Source: Onthophagus taurus (Eukaryota > Arthropoda > Insecta > Coleoptera > Scarabaeidae). From it: a stretch of 64,000 bases of DNA. Position numbers and translations under genes: made by a program. This document shows, in pieces, positions 1 through 10,333 of this stretch. Positions within the stretch are counted from its first letter, which is position 1; every line of letters starts with the position of its first letter. The notes below the pieces were generated by a model that saw only the letters and a program-made list of their open reading frames with translations, did no database searches and was not told the origin of the DNA. Where the stretch lies: assembly GCF_036711975.1 (NCBI RefSeq), contig NC_091976.1:3348001-3412000 (forward strand), in the 5' to 3' direction.

Positions 1-78
1 ATTTTGAATGAGACACCGGAAATTCGGCTTTTGAGCAAGGGATACTAAAGGAGGGGGACACTGTTCCAAAATATTTTC

Positions 79-591
79 CGACAACAGGCTCCAAAAACTA
101 GCAGAGACAGCAGGGTCCACATACGACATCGAATGGTGTTTTAATCCTCCCGGAGGACCTCATTTCAACGGATTGTCTGAGGCTGATATTAAATCAGTAA
201 AACATCACCTTACACGGGTTATTGGACAACAAATACATACCTGTGAAGAATTAACTACTGTGCTGGCAGAAATCGAAGCCGTTTTAAACTCAAGACCACT
301 TTCTCCACTGTCAGGTGATCCAAAGACCTGTTGCCCTTAACCCCGTCGCACCTTTTTACTTTTGGGGTCTCTGGGGGCACAGATTCCGGATCCAAATGTC
401 ACCGATCAGCCTCTCAATCGCCTGGATCGTTGGACCTTGCTCTAAAAGATTGGTCCAGGACTTTTGGATGCGATAGCATCGTGACCTTCATACACTCCAG
501 CAATGCAATAAGTGGACGAAGATAATAGGGCGCGTGTGCGAATTACATCCCGGAGAAGATGGCCGAACAAGGGTGGTAACATTGACCTTCT
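79..591 (+). pseudogene. BEL/Pao integrase C-terminal remnant
   Basis: A decayed BEL/Pao pol fragment. From about 79 to 330 one frame reads through the integrase region NPPGGPHFNGL...EIEAVLNSRPLSP, which is the conserved stretch around the catalytic glutamate. A shift near 330 and further breaks follow, but residues of the usual C-terminal domain can be read: PDPNVTDQPLNRLD near 390-430 and GRVCELHPGEDGRTRVV near 527-588. The same domains are intact in the complete BEL element at 13492-18663, yet the residues differ, so this is another family. Everything upstream lies outside the window. It is joined to unrelated repeat sequence at about 592. Confidence 0.85.
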
Positions 592-1098
592 GTAGTGCGG
601 TGTGACATTTCTGTCACAAACTAATTCTCTGCTACCAAAATTTAAACATTTTTTCAAACCCATTTTGAGTCAGTGTAACTTATCTGCAACAAACCGATGT
701 ATCGACTTAGTTGAACACAAAAGATGTAGATGGCGTTAGTGTTTTTTAACACATTCAGTGCCAAGCCCTTTCTTTGAAACTATCCAAGTATGCTGGGACA
801 GATGTATTTCTTTGGTTTCGTACATCCACTTGGGTGGACATGTAGAAACGGTACAATACTGCTATATAACGACATCTATAGTTTTTAAGTTGAAAGTTAT
901 CGTGGTTAGGAGTAATGACATTAGTCCAAACAATATTTAGGTAGTAAAACCCGTATATCTTTTGTCAACCCATTTGGGTAGACGGCATAATTTTCGTAAC
1001 ATTAGTTTTTGCGATAGTACCGATTAACTTTTTCGGATATTTTTCGGTAAAAATATGGCCGACCGGCGGAATAAGAGAATATATAAGAGCGATTAGAC

Positions 1099-2076
1099 GT
1101 GGAGAATAGAAAACCGTTATCCAATAAAGAATTGGAAGGCTATTGGGAAGATTATACTACTAGTAAGGAAGAACCATTTGAAGATAGTGGTAGTGAGTAT
1201 GAAGTAAGTGGGATCAGCGAAGATGAAAGCGATATAACTAGTGAAGAAGAAACTGAAGATGAAGAAACGACGAATAACAACAAGTACCACATACCAGACA
1301 CTAATGAATTTGAGATTGACTATTGAATCTGAAACCAATAAAAATACTAAAAAATATATATATTTAAATACGATCAAAAGAAGTAGCCGAATGAGCATAT
1401 GGAAAGATGTTAGCGTAGAAGAGATGAAAATCTTATTAGGAGTTGGAATTTGGATAGGATTAGTACAATTGCTTTCCAAACATTTTCAAAATCATATATA
1501 CGTCACAAGAATCCAAATCATTCTACGATTTTGGCACGTTGGGGACGATGTGGAAGGGGACAGGTTAAGTAAAATAAGACCCCTAAAGGACTTGGTCGAA
1601 GAAAAGTTTATGTCCGTAAAAGTTCCTGGACAAAATTTGGTAATAGCTGAATCTATGGTTCCATTCAGAAGACGTCTAAATTTTAGACAGTATCTGCCTG
1701 GTAAAGCCCATAAATATGGGATAATTTTTAAACTTTGCGATCAAACTGTCTATACATATCGAACAAAAATTTATGCAGGTAAAAATGTCACTCAGCAAAC
1801 ACTTTATAATGATTACAATGACCTGACTACAAACGTTGTAGTGTCGTTAATGGACCACTATTTGTCTGCGTGAGACGTTATTGTAAAAACTGTTACGAAA
1901 CGATTACTGTATCTTCAGGTAGGCAAGAAGCAAAAAGCAAGGCAAAGAAGGTCTCGACAAGATTTACAACATCTTGTCCCGGTAAACCGTTTTTTTGTGT
2001 GAAGTGCTTCGAAAAAGTGCACACTAAAAAACATAGTTATTCGGTATGCAATATTATAATATATAAAAACAAATAA
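1099..2076 (+). pseudogene. piggyBac transposase remnant (element 1)
   Basis: The start at 1099 opens a typical acidic N-terminus (EDSGSEYEVSGISEDESD) up to a stop at 1324-1326. A one-base shift restores the frame for the DNA-binding and early catalytic region (SVEEMKILLGVGIWIGL ... ESMVPFRRRLNFRQYLPGKAHKYG) to 1863. The motif normally read as IDES is IAES here, so the first catalytic aspartate is lost. After LMDHYLSA a large deletion removes the other two aspartates, and 1870-2076 is a cysteine-rich C-terminus (CPGKPFFCVKCFEKVH) of the zinc-binding type known in this family. It cannot code for an active enzyme. Confidence 0.85.
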
Positions 2077-2395
2077 TAAAAAATAAATGCGTTATTAAGG
2101 AAAAATTCACAGTCCTTAAGTTCACTTACAACCTATTGCTTGTATACCCAAATGGGAAGACAGTGCTTCTTCTACACTGCATTATCGACATGTCCAGCCA
2201 CATGGGCAGACATTTTTTTTAACTTTATTATATTCTACATGCTACAAACAATTTGTAAGCTACCTATAAAGGTTTCGTAGATGAATGAATAACAAAGATA
2301 TTGCTTTGGCAAAATTGGAGAGTTTCATAAAAATAAGTTGGCACAAAACACAAGTAAGCTGCCTACCCATATGGGTACCCCTGGCACTGAACGTG
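2077..2395. repeat. piggyBac 1 right end with subterminal palindromes
   Basis: Non-coding right end. CCCAAATGGGAAGACAG (about 2148), CCACATGGGCAGACA (about 2199) and CCCATATGGG (2366-2375) match CCACTTGGGTGGACA (about 826) and CCCATTTGGGTAGACGG (about 969) at the left end. Repeated subterminal motifs of this kind are usual transposase-binding sites; that role is inferred. Confidence 0.5.
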
Positions 2396-2850
2396 TTAAA
2401 AATAAAAAAACGTTAATACTGTGTGATTTTCGAAAATATACAAGGTTAGTACATGTACTTTATGGTGTAATGTGGGTTTTTATATAATTGAATGGCTTCG
2501 ATGGTCTTGACTTTCTGTCATGTTTGTAACAGAAATGTCACAGTGCCTAACAGTGAAACTGAAGAAAAATAAAGAAAACTAAACTTAAACTGTCTTACGT
2601 TTTTCTTTCAGAAAAACACTTCTGTTTATGAAATTAATGAAAAACTTTTGAAAATAGAAATTTTTGGTAGAGCTCATTGAAACAACATGAAAACTGGTAT
2701 ACGAATGAATTTATTTCTAAAAGAAGACAAGGTGAGGTGACAATACAAGCTTACAGACCGAGGTCGACAACGAAGACGAAAAACTAAAACACGTAAACGA
2801 AAAATACAAACATAATAATAAAAATTAAACTTTTAACATTTGCCAAAGAA

Positions 2851-3213
2851 TTCATAAGGCCTTTGCCTTATGACGGAATGAAGGGTTTGCAGGATAAACC
2901 TTTGAACTTAGCTGACTTTCGACTTGAAGTTGCAACAACTTTATGTAAGCTTGGTGTGCCATCAAATTTGAAAAGCCGTGAATCTATCGAAAACGAAATT
3001 CAAGCAAAACGACACAAAGGTCCAGCACAACATGTTCCTCCAGTGGCAATCAGGCAAGATCAGACAGGACATTGGCCTGTTTAAATAGAAAAGAGAATAC
3101 GCTGCAAATTTCCTAAATGCTCTGGTGTCTCACAAACAATGTGCGAGAAATGTGGCGTCGCTCTGTGCTACAATAAACACAACAATTGTTTCAGACTATT
3201 TCACCTAAGTTAA
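2851..3213 (+). pseudogene. piggyBac transposase C-terminal relic
   Basis: One frame from about 2851 to the stop at 3211-3213 reads FIRPLPYDGMKGLQDKPLNLADFRLEVATTLCKLG, then, after an in-frame TAA at 3082-3084, RCKFPKCSGVSQTMCEKCGV followed by LCYNKHNNCF. The end is the cysteine-rich domain that closes piggyBac-derived proteins. No catalytic aspartates remain and no upstream coding part was found nearby. It is a different lineage from the 750-2395 copy, as the cysteine-rich sequences differ. Confidence 0.75.
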
Positions 3214-3228
3214 GTTACCGTTTTGATG

Positions 3229-3252
3229 GAGTGTGACATTTCTGTCACACTC
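3229..3252. repeat. Perfect palindrome GAGTGTGACA-TTTC-TGTCACACTC
   Basis: Ten-base arms with a 4-base spacer. The core also occurs at 600-617 and, in the other orientation with one change, at 2526-2542. It probably marks the end of the piggyBac relic just upstream. Confidence 0.6.
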
Positions 3253-3628
3253 CCATAGATCTTTCCAGAAACACGTGTATTTTTATTTCTCTCGATTAAC
3301 ATTTTTCACAACTTATTTTTAAATTTCGATATCTTGCGCTACAGAGGGTAAGGCTAGGCGCAAATTGAGACACGTGTGATGCATGCGACATAAAGCCGCA
3401 TTCACATGGGTCGTGTTTCACGCGCGTGGCTATTGTTAAGCGTGATCACGACTAAAGCCGCGTTCCCACGGGGCGTGATACGCTAGCGTGCGGCACGCTT
3501 TCGAGCAACACGCCCCGTGTGAACACAGTGTCGTTAGCTGCTGACGTCACAGGCAAGCGTGGTGCTCACGCCTCGAATCAAACTGGTTTGATTCTTGTCG
3601 TGAACTTGCTTGCGTATACCCGTTCAAG

Positions 3629-5557
3629 ATGGCAACAAGTAGTGGAATCAAAAGTCGTGTAGTGAAATTACAAGACAATGAGACTCTGCGATTTCTCGAA
3701 TTATATAGTGTTGAAAAAGTGTTGTATGATGCAACTAGCGAACAATATAGAAACCGCGATATGAGAATGGCAGCAGCTAAAAGAATTTCGGACGAGCTTA
3801 ATATTTCAGGATTTGGATCAAAAGACGTAATATCAAAATTTAAAAACTTAAGCAGTTCCTATTGTCAAGAATTGAAAAAAATAGCCGACAGTGAGCGGTC
3901 TGGAGCCGGAACTGACGACATTTACAGGCCAACAATTATCTGGTTTGAGCTGATGAACTCTTTCATTCGCCCATTCGTTCAGCAACGACCCACACAATCA
4001 AATCTGGTAAGTGTAATAAAAAATCATATTCTAGTTAAAAAAACCGCATTTATTTTCCCATTGGTACTTTGATTACATAATAATATATATTAATAATATA
4101 TTGCTATGTATGAACTACCTTATAATTAAGTACATTGAAACAGAATGGCATTTGAAGCTGATATCGTGCAAGGCAATTTAACACAATCAATGTTGAGACT
4201 GACGTACTCTACAGTTCTGCATTTGGCATATCCTTCAGTAGTTGCCTTTGCCAGGGTACGGTTCCTTCATTATTGAAATAATCGCGGTACTTATCGCGAA
4301 TTTGTTGTGCCTGTCGTTGTGGATGTCTCTGCGCAGTTGGCGGAAGAGTCTGTAAGCCAGAAAAGTTTTCTTGGCGCCATGATCCAGGGAATATACCATG
4401 ATTTTCGTCCTCATAATCAATTAAACCTCTTGAGATGTAGGTAGGATTTGTTTTCCTCAACCAATTGTGCAAAGTGCAGCAAGCGAGTACTATTTTCTCC
4501 AACGATTGTAATTTTAGAGATATCGCTTTTTCAAACACTCTGAATTTACTCACAAGTATGCCGAAAGTATTTTCTACCACTCTTCGTGCCCTTGAAAGTC
4601 GATAGTTATAAATTCTTTCTTCTTGGGACATGTTACGCCGACTATACGATTTCATCAAATACGTTTTCAAGGGAAACGCATCATCTCCAACAATCAAAAA
4701 ATCATTTGGCATTGCAAAGTAGTTTGTTTCGAAAGCTTTGTATAACGAGCTGTTTTGGAATATGCCTCCATCAGAACCTCTTCCTTTAGCGCCAACATCA
4801 ACATACAGAAAGCAATAATCGGAGTCGACTAAAGCCATTAATACAATACTGAAACTATTTTTGTAATTGTAATAATCGGATCCAGTAGCGGCAGGGGCAC
4901 GTATTACAATGTGTTTGCCGTCCAAAGCTCCTACACATCCTGGGAAATTCCATCGTTGCCTAAATCTAGATTCAACGTTTTTCCATTCATCTGAAGTTGC
5001 CGGCACCTGAAATAAATTATTAATTAATGTTTTTACTGTAGCTATTACCAACAACGGCAACTGAGGAATCTCAACAGGAACAGTCAAAACTGGACGAGTC
5101 ACAATCACCATCTCAACATCAAAGTTCTGTTGACCATCTCAACGAGAAAGTGTCATCCACACCACAAATCACAGCTGGAACTGAGGCACCCAGAAGAACA
5201 GTTAAACGACAAATGCCTTCGACTGTGTCCCAGCCATCATCATCAAACAAAAAAGCTTTGCTCGACCCCCAAATAACTTTCATGTCTGGTGCCATTGAAA
5301 AATTAGAAAATATTTCAAATCGTGCTGCACTAATTACGAAAGAAGATACCTATGATCATTTCGGTAAATATGTTGCGTCAATGTTACGTAGTATTGGACC
5401 TCCAACCGCCATGAGACTTCAAGAAACAATTACTTCTTTCATAATTAATGCAATGTGCCCACCACCAACTCCATCCAATCAGTCAGCAGACCTAACAAGT
5501 GGAATAGAGTCAAACATGAGTGGTTTTTCTGAAGAATTTTTTTTTACAAAGTTATAA
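3629..5557 (+). CDS. MADF-domain accessory protein of Harbinger A (two exons)
   Basis: Exon 1 is 3629-4006, ending in SNL before the donor GTAAGT at 4007. Exon 2 is 5042-5557 after the acceptor ACTGTAG. Both junctions are phase 0 and the spliced frame of 297 residues is open throughout. Residues about 16-105 form a MADF (Myb/SANT-like) DNA-binding domain (FLELYSVEKVLYDAT ... RMAAAKRI ... KFKNLSSSY). The C-terminal exon has a BESS-like stretch (DHFGKYVASMLRSIG). In this superfamily such proteins help bring the nuclease to the nucleus and to the element ends. A poly(A) signal AATAAA lies about 20 bp past the stop. The 1-kb intron holds exon 2 of the opposite-strand nuclease gene. Splice sites are inferred from sequence. 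Confidence 0.82.
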
Positions 5558-6130
5558 GTCGAGGTAAGTAGTCCTAATAAAAATACAAAAAATACTTTAT
5601 TTGTTAGTTACCTTTACCTACTATAATAAAATACGTAAAATAAGAAAAAATGTGCTTTCATTTACTTACTTGTATAAATTCTCTAAGTGTCTTGTGGATA
5701 GCTTCGCAGGTCTCGGGTATGAATTTACTAATTGTGTTTTTTGGAACACGAAATAAAAATTCCAAACTTTTGAAAGAGCTCCTGTGGCTAAATATCGCAA
5801 AGTCACCGTAAGTTTTGTTTTAGCATTTACTGCTTGTCTCATATTTGTATCTGATTTTGAAATCAGTGGTGAAACGCGTTCCAGAAGGTAATCAAACTCG
5901 GCTTCAGACATTCGTAACAAGTTTTTAAAATCCTCAGTGTAATTACTTCTTAGCTCTCTGTCAACCAAATTATGTGTCCCCGATTTCCTTTGAAGTATCC
6001 ACTTTCTAACCCACCATCGTCTTTTCTTCCGTTTTTCTTTCGATTTTGCCAACCGATTTATTCTTTGTGCTAACATAGCACCAAAAACCGAACTGACCAC
6101 AGCACAAGTCTCAATAAGCAGCTCGTTCAT
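4209..6130 (-). pseudogene. Harbinger A DDE nuclease (two exons, one frameshift)
   Basis: DDE_Tnp_4 (HARBI1-like) nuclease that would cut and join element ends. Exon 1 runs 6130-5670 with donor GTAAGT; exon 2 runs 5006-4209 after ATTTCAG. Exon 1 has the basic block KRKKRRWWVRKWI and the conserved LRYLATG, immediately followed by a 1-bp deletion (near 5788) that throws the rest of the exon out of frame. Exon 2 is open and keeps the catalytic D of GALDGKHIVI, the D of GRGSDGG and the E of VVENTFGILVSKFR, plus the tail RDKYRDYFNNEGTVPW. With one base restored the exon would be phase 0, so the lesion looks recent. The intron contains MADF exon 2 of the opposite gene. Confidence 0.88.
5007..5041. 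promoter_or_regulatory. Back-to-back splice acceptors shared by both Harbinger A genes
   Basis: This 35-bp stretch separates nuclease exon 2 (starting 5006 on -) from MADF exon 2 (starting 5042 on +). Read on + it ends in TTTTTACTGTAG; read on - it ends in AATTTATTTCAG. Each strand therefore supplies a pyrimidine tract and AG, and the two branch regions must overlap. In element B the equivalent gap is 8764-8855 (92 bp). Confidence 0.65.
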
Positions 6131-6501
6131 AGTCGACTTTCCGCGATCAAGTGAATCACGTTTTCGTTAATACGAAAGTCAGTGTGAACGGTCCACACTC
6201 CACGACTGGTAGGGTCCTTCCAGCACATACACGAAAGCAAGTACGAAAGCGTGATACACGTTCGTTTTCACGCTCCGTGGGAACGCAGCTTAAAGCCGCG
6301 TTGACATTGGTAGTGAATCACGAACGTGAGCTACGCTTTCGTAAGCTACGCTCCGTGTCAATTACTAGATTCGTGAAATACGAAGCGTAAATACTTTTCA
6401 CGAACGGAAATAATTCTGTTTGATTTTTGTATCTTGTGGTCAGTCGTGAGCAGAGCAGGAGGACAGTAAATTGTTAAATTATAGCTGCTCATATTTTAAG
6501 A

Positions 6502-9434
6502 ATGAACGATGCAGACACCAATAAATTTCTGGAACTATATCAAAATGAGCCAGTTTTGTGGGATCCGACCAGGGAGGACTATAAAAAACGAGAGTCTCGT
6601 GCAGCTGCAGCAAGAAGAATTGCAAATGCATTGGAAATCGTTGGTTTTACAGAAATCTATGTAATAATGAAATTTAAAAATTTACGTAGCTCCTATTTGC
6701 AAGAAAAAAAAAAGATTAGGCAGAGTATGAAGTCCGGGTGTTGTTCTGATGAAGTTTATACTCCCAAAGTGAGATGGCTCAAAATAATGGATTCTTTTCT
6801 CAAGCCGCACGTAAAAGCAAGAGAAACCCAATCAAACTTGGTAAGTGTTTATTTTAATTTAGAAGTAAAATATATATACAGTGTGTCCCCGGATAGGTGA
6901 AACGACTCTTATAAAATGTAAATTTTTTTCGATATTAGCTGTCATCTTTTGGGGTTCAGGCCTGCTTGATTAAAGACTAATTTTGAACATATTTTAAAAT
7001 TTTAAAAAACAAGTGAGTGTTGATACTGAAGCTAAAACTTCTTGTGTGTCAGGTAAAGTACCTTTTCTGTTTACAGTATGGTAAAATGTTACTAAAAAAA
7101 TTTATTCAGAATGAAAAGTTATGGCCATATGCAAATTTTCATCAGCCTACTTTGATAAAACCCATTATTTATTATTTTCGTTAATAGTACTTTATTACGA
7201 CTTTTTGTTTTGAGATTCAGATATTCGAGAGAAATAAACAAAGCGTTCTGAAAATCTTCACAAGAAATTAAGTGTGTGTTCGCCCACAAAGGAAAACAGT
7301 TGATCATAGTTAATCAGTTTCATCATAATTTTTTTTTCTTAGAGTGAATACTTCCTGCTGTAAGAAATCTTTTGATTAAACGCCAACAAGTACTTCTTTT
7401 AATTCCAGTATTTGGAAATTTTTCACAAAATAAAGCAATAATCGGTTTTTTCCCGGTTCCATAACACTGAATCACGTAAACTTTATCCTCTAATGTTAAC
7501 ATTCTGTTTAAAAAACACTTTAAGTTTACTAAATTACAGTTTGAGAGATTAACAGTGACAGGAAAGCAATTTTGTTTTTCCATGGCAGTCTTTGTTAGAA
7601 ATAAAATTGTTTGATATGGATTTTTCAAAGTAGGGCGATCAATCCGAAAATTTGCATATGCCCATAGTTTTTTATTCTGAACAAAACTTCTTAGTAACAA
7701 TTTCACGTACTGTAAACAGAAAAGGTACTTTACCTGCCACAAAAAGAGTTTTTCTTTCATTGTCAAGGCTCACTTGTTTTTTAAAAATTGATAATATGTT
7801 CAAAATTAGTCGTTAATCAAGCAGGGCTAAACCCCAAAAGATGACAATTAATATCGAAAAAATTTTACCTTTTATAAGAGTCGTTTCACCTATCCGGGGA
7901 CACACTGTATATATATGTATATATTACTAAATCTAACCAGTATATCATTTCCTTACACATTTTCAGAATGTAATGTGGTACTTTTTTTACTCCTCAACAA
8001 TTTGCCATTGCCAAGGAACTGCTCCCTCATGGTTGAAGTAGTTGCAATATTCATCTCTTTTTACCAATGCTGATCTGTTCGGGTGTCTATCATGTGTCGC
8101 AGTAATGTCTATAAGACCAGAACTGCTTATTTGCCGCCAAGTTCCCGGAATTACATTGTAGTTTTCGTCTTCAGAATCAATTAGGTTAGCTGGCACATAA
8201 CAGTTACCAGTTTTTCGAAGCCAGTTATGTATTGAGCAGCAGGTTTTTACAATTTTATCAACTTTTTGTAAATCTGCGGCAATTGGCCTTTCAAATATTC
8301 TAAATTTTGATGCTAGTATACCAAATGCATTTTCAGAAATACGTCTTGCTCTGGACAGCCTATAATTGAAAATACGTTCAGCTCTGGATAATTTTCGTTT
8401 ACTGTATGGTTTGAGTAGAGATGTTGTTAAAGGAAATGCATCAGCAACAATAACTGCATTTGGAGGTATATTCAGTATGTTTGCCTCCATAGCTTCATTG
8501 AGGCTACAGTTTCGCCACACACCCCCATCTGATGCCCTGCCTTTAGCTCCTATATCCATATATGTGAAACAATAATTATGATCAACTAAGGCAAGCAAAA
8601 TTATGGTGAACGATTGTTTATAATTGAAATAATCGGACCCAGTTTTATGCGGCGCTCTTATAACTATATGTTTGCCATCTAGTGCCCCAATGCAATTTGG
8701 GAAGTTCCACTTAGTTTGAAATCCATTAATTATATCTAGCCATTGATTTTCTTCACTGGGCACCTAAAAACATATTAATGTATATAATATATTTATAATC
8801 AGAAAAATGTTAAATTACAAAAGGGTGGGCCTATATAATTTTTTTCTTGTTATAGGATATTACTGTATTGATAAATGAAAAGCCAGATTCACCTGAAGAT
8901 AATGCAATAGCATCTCAACAATTGAACGAAGAACAACCATCCACATCTAAAGAAACGCAATGCCAAAACGACTCTTTAAAAAGAAAGTTTCAACACACTT
9001 CTACAACAACACCTCGTAAAAAGAAGCTATGTTCGACACCTGCTGGTGACATTAATTCTGCGATAGACAAACTAGATGATATTTCTAAAAGAGCTGCTAA
9101 TGCCAGTGTATCAAAAGAAGATTGTTTCGATCATTTTGGAAAATATATTGCTTCTCTTTTACGAACTATACCACTAGGTCGATCATCACAACTACAATCG
9201 GAAATAGTTTCTATGATTTTGAAACCGACAATTCCCACATATTCAATACTCTCCAGCGCGTACTCACAGAACTCAAATTTCATTACAAATTCGACTACAA
9301 ACTCGGAAAATATTCAAAGTGGACCACCATCGATTGAAAATATTCAAAACTGGACTCAAGATTCTGTTTTTTCAGCTGCAGAAGATATACAGGATCATTT
9401 GATCTCTGAGTTAACTTCGGCCATGCGCAATTAG
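6502..9434 (+). CDS. MADF-domain accessory protein of Harbinger B (two exons)
   Basis: Exon 1 is 6502-6840 (113 codons) with donor GTAAGT; exon 2 is 8856-9434 after TTGTTATAG. Both are phase 0, giving an open 305-residue product. The N-terminal MADF domain (NKFLELYQNEPVLWDPT ... RAAAARRIANAL ... MKFKNLRSSYLQEKKKI) is followed by a Ser/Thr/Asn-rich linker with a basic block (TPRKKKLC) and a BESS-like DHFGKYIASLLRTI segment. The intron is 2015 bp because it holds nuclease exon 2 on the other strand and a mariner insertion (6879-7907). It is related to, but clearly different from, the A protein. The role is inferred from the family. Confidence 0.8.
6879..7907 (-). mobile_element. mariner-type element inside Harbinger B, non-autonomous
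   Basis: Long inverted ends of roughly 290 bp begin CAGTGTGTCCCCGGATAGGT at both termini; TA flanks both sides (6877-6878 and 7908-7909). It is 1029 bp and keeps only the transposase N-terminus. The remainder is mostly the two long arms, some mismatched, so it is an internally deleted copy of moderate age. Confidence 0.88.
7323..7502 (-). pseudogene. mariner transposase N-terminal helix-turn-helix fragment
   Basis: A 59-residue open frame starting at 7502 reads LTLEDKVYVIQCYGTGKKP ... FCEKFPNTGIKRSTCWRLIKRFLTAGSI. This is the first helix-turn-helix of a mariner-like transposase, which binds the inverted repeats. No catalytic motifs follow; the frame ends in a run of lysines at the edge of the left arm, consistent with an internal deletion. 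An open frame extends upstream to 7766 but lies in the inverted-repeat arm and is probably untranslated. Confidence 0.7.
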
Positions 9435-10086
9435 CAAATGTACTTACAAATAAACATACAAATACTTCTATGTATTTGCTTTGGGAAATATATGTTTTGC
9501 AAACCATGACTTTTTATTACCTCTCTGTTTAAAATATTTTATAGTTTAAATGTTCCCCCCATGAGCCTACGAAAACTATACGAGAATTTAGAGGAAAGTC
9601 TAGTTGCCATACCAATAATAAGAATACCGTTTGGAATTAAATAACGTTTTTACTTACCTTGATAAATTCTTTTAAAGCATCACACACTGCATTTAAAACT
9701 TCTATAAATTTACTTATCGATGATTTGGGTACTCTAAATAAATATTCTAAACTTTTAAAAGAGTCTCCAGTAGCTAAATATCGAAGTGTTATTTGCAGTT
9801 TCAATTTGGCCGATAGAGCTTCTCTCATATTAGTGGATTTTCTTTGAATTTTGGGGCTAACGAGTTCCAATAAATAATTAAAATGGTGTTCCGACATTCT
9901 AAGCAAATTTTTAAAATCTTCAGGGTACTTGGAGATGTCTTTCATTAAACTAGTATGACTTCTTTGTACAATCCATTTCCTTGTCCACCATCATCTTTTC
10001 TTTCTTTTTCTTGCCAAATTTTGTGAAATCCTGTCTGCTATCACACCACACAAAACTTGACATGCTTCTGCCACCAAGCACTGCAT
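7987..10086 (-). pseudogene. Harbinger B DDE nuclease (two exons, nonsense codon)
   Basis: Exon 1 is 10086-9658 (143 codons, donor GTAAGT) and exon 2 is 8763-7987 after GTTTTTAG; both are phase 0. The triad is present: D in GALDGKHIVI, D in GRASDGGVW, E in ISENAFGILASKFR. The only lesion seen is TGA at 9993-9991 (codon 32) in the basic motif that reads RRWW in copies A and C, consistent with CGA to TGA at a CpG. A start at the later in-frame methionine (9945) would skip the stop but lose the basic N-terminus. The intron holds MADF exon 2 of the opposite gene. Confidence 0.88.
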
Positions 10087-10333
10087 ATTCGCGACTGAAG
10101 CAAATACCTACCGTGTAAACCCGTTTCACGAAAGAGGCATGACCACAGTCGTGAAATAATTACATTCGTGTTACCACGCGGGTGCCTCTTGTTCGTGATT
10201 CACAACCCATGTCAACGCGGCTTAATGTGAACAGGGTAAAGCGTGGCGCCACGGCCCGATAGATTGTTTACGCCTGATGCGTGTGAAATCCAACTTGGCT
10301 TGATTTTCACTCCTTGCTTACGCGTGATTCAAG

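Larger units (their letters stand above)
750..2395 (+). mobile_element. piggyBac-like element 1, internally deleted
   Basis: The ends are inverted copies: CACATTCAGTGCCAAG on the left and, reverse-complemented, CACGTTCAGTGCCAGG on the right. Both sides are flanked by TTAA (746-749 and 2396-2399), the diagnostic piggyBac target duplication. The element is 1646 bp, too short for a full transposase of about 550-600 residues, and what it codes is broken (see 1099-2076). Copies of a short CCCATNTGGG-type palindrome lie near both ends. Confidence 0.9.
595..2547. repeat. Inverted-repeat pair enclosing piggyBac copy 1
   Basis: 595-621 and 2522-2547 are inverted copies of one ~26-bp sequence with the core TGTGACATTTCTGT, suggesting the ends of a small non-autonomous element into which the TTAA-flanked piggyBac copy (750-2395) jumped. 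Without that insert the element would be about 300 bp. No clear TSD was found outside the arms. Alternatively the arms are repeats within a larger piggyBac relic that ends near 3252. Confidence 0.4.
3456..6290. mobile_element. PIF/Harbinger element A
   Basis: Ends AGCCGCGTTCCCACGGGGCG (left) and AGCTGCGTTCCCACGGAGCG (right, reverse-complemented), flanked by TAA at 3453-3455 and 6291-6293. It is 2835 bp and carries both standard genes: a MADF-domain protein on + and a DDE nuclease on -. Each gene's second exon lies within the intron of the other. Its right TAA is also the left TAA of element B. Confidence 0.93.
6294..10222. mobile_element. PIF/Harbinger element B
   Basis: Ends AGCCGCGTTGACATTGGTAG (left) and AGCCGCGTTGACATGGGTTG (right, reverse-complemented), flanked by TAA at 6291-6293 and 10223-10225. 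It is 3929 bp including a 1029-bp mariner insert in the MADF intron. It has the same interdigitated exon order as A: MADF exon 1, nuclease exon 2, MADF exon 2, nuclease exon 1. Confidence 0.93.

Noticed and set aside
3352-3391. Possible left end of another Harbinger (TAA followed by GGCTAGGCGCAAATTGAGAC)
   Set aside because: No matching inverse end is found anywhere downstream, so a boundary cannot be supported.
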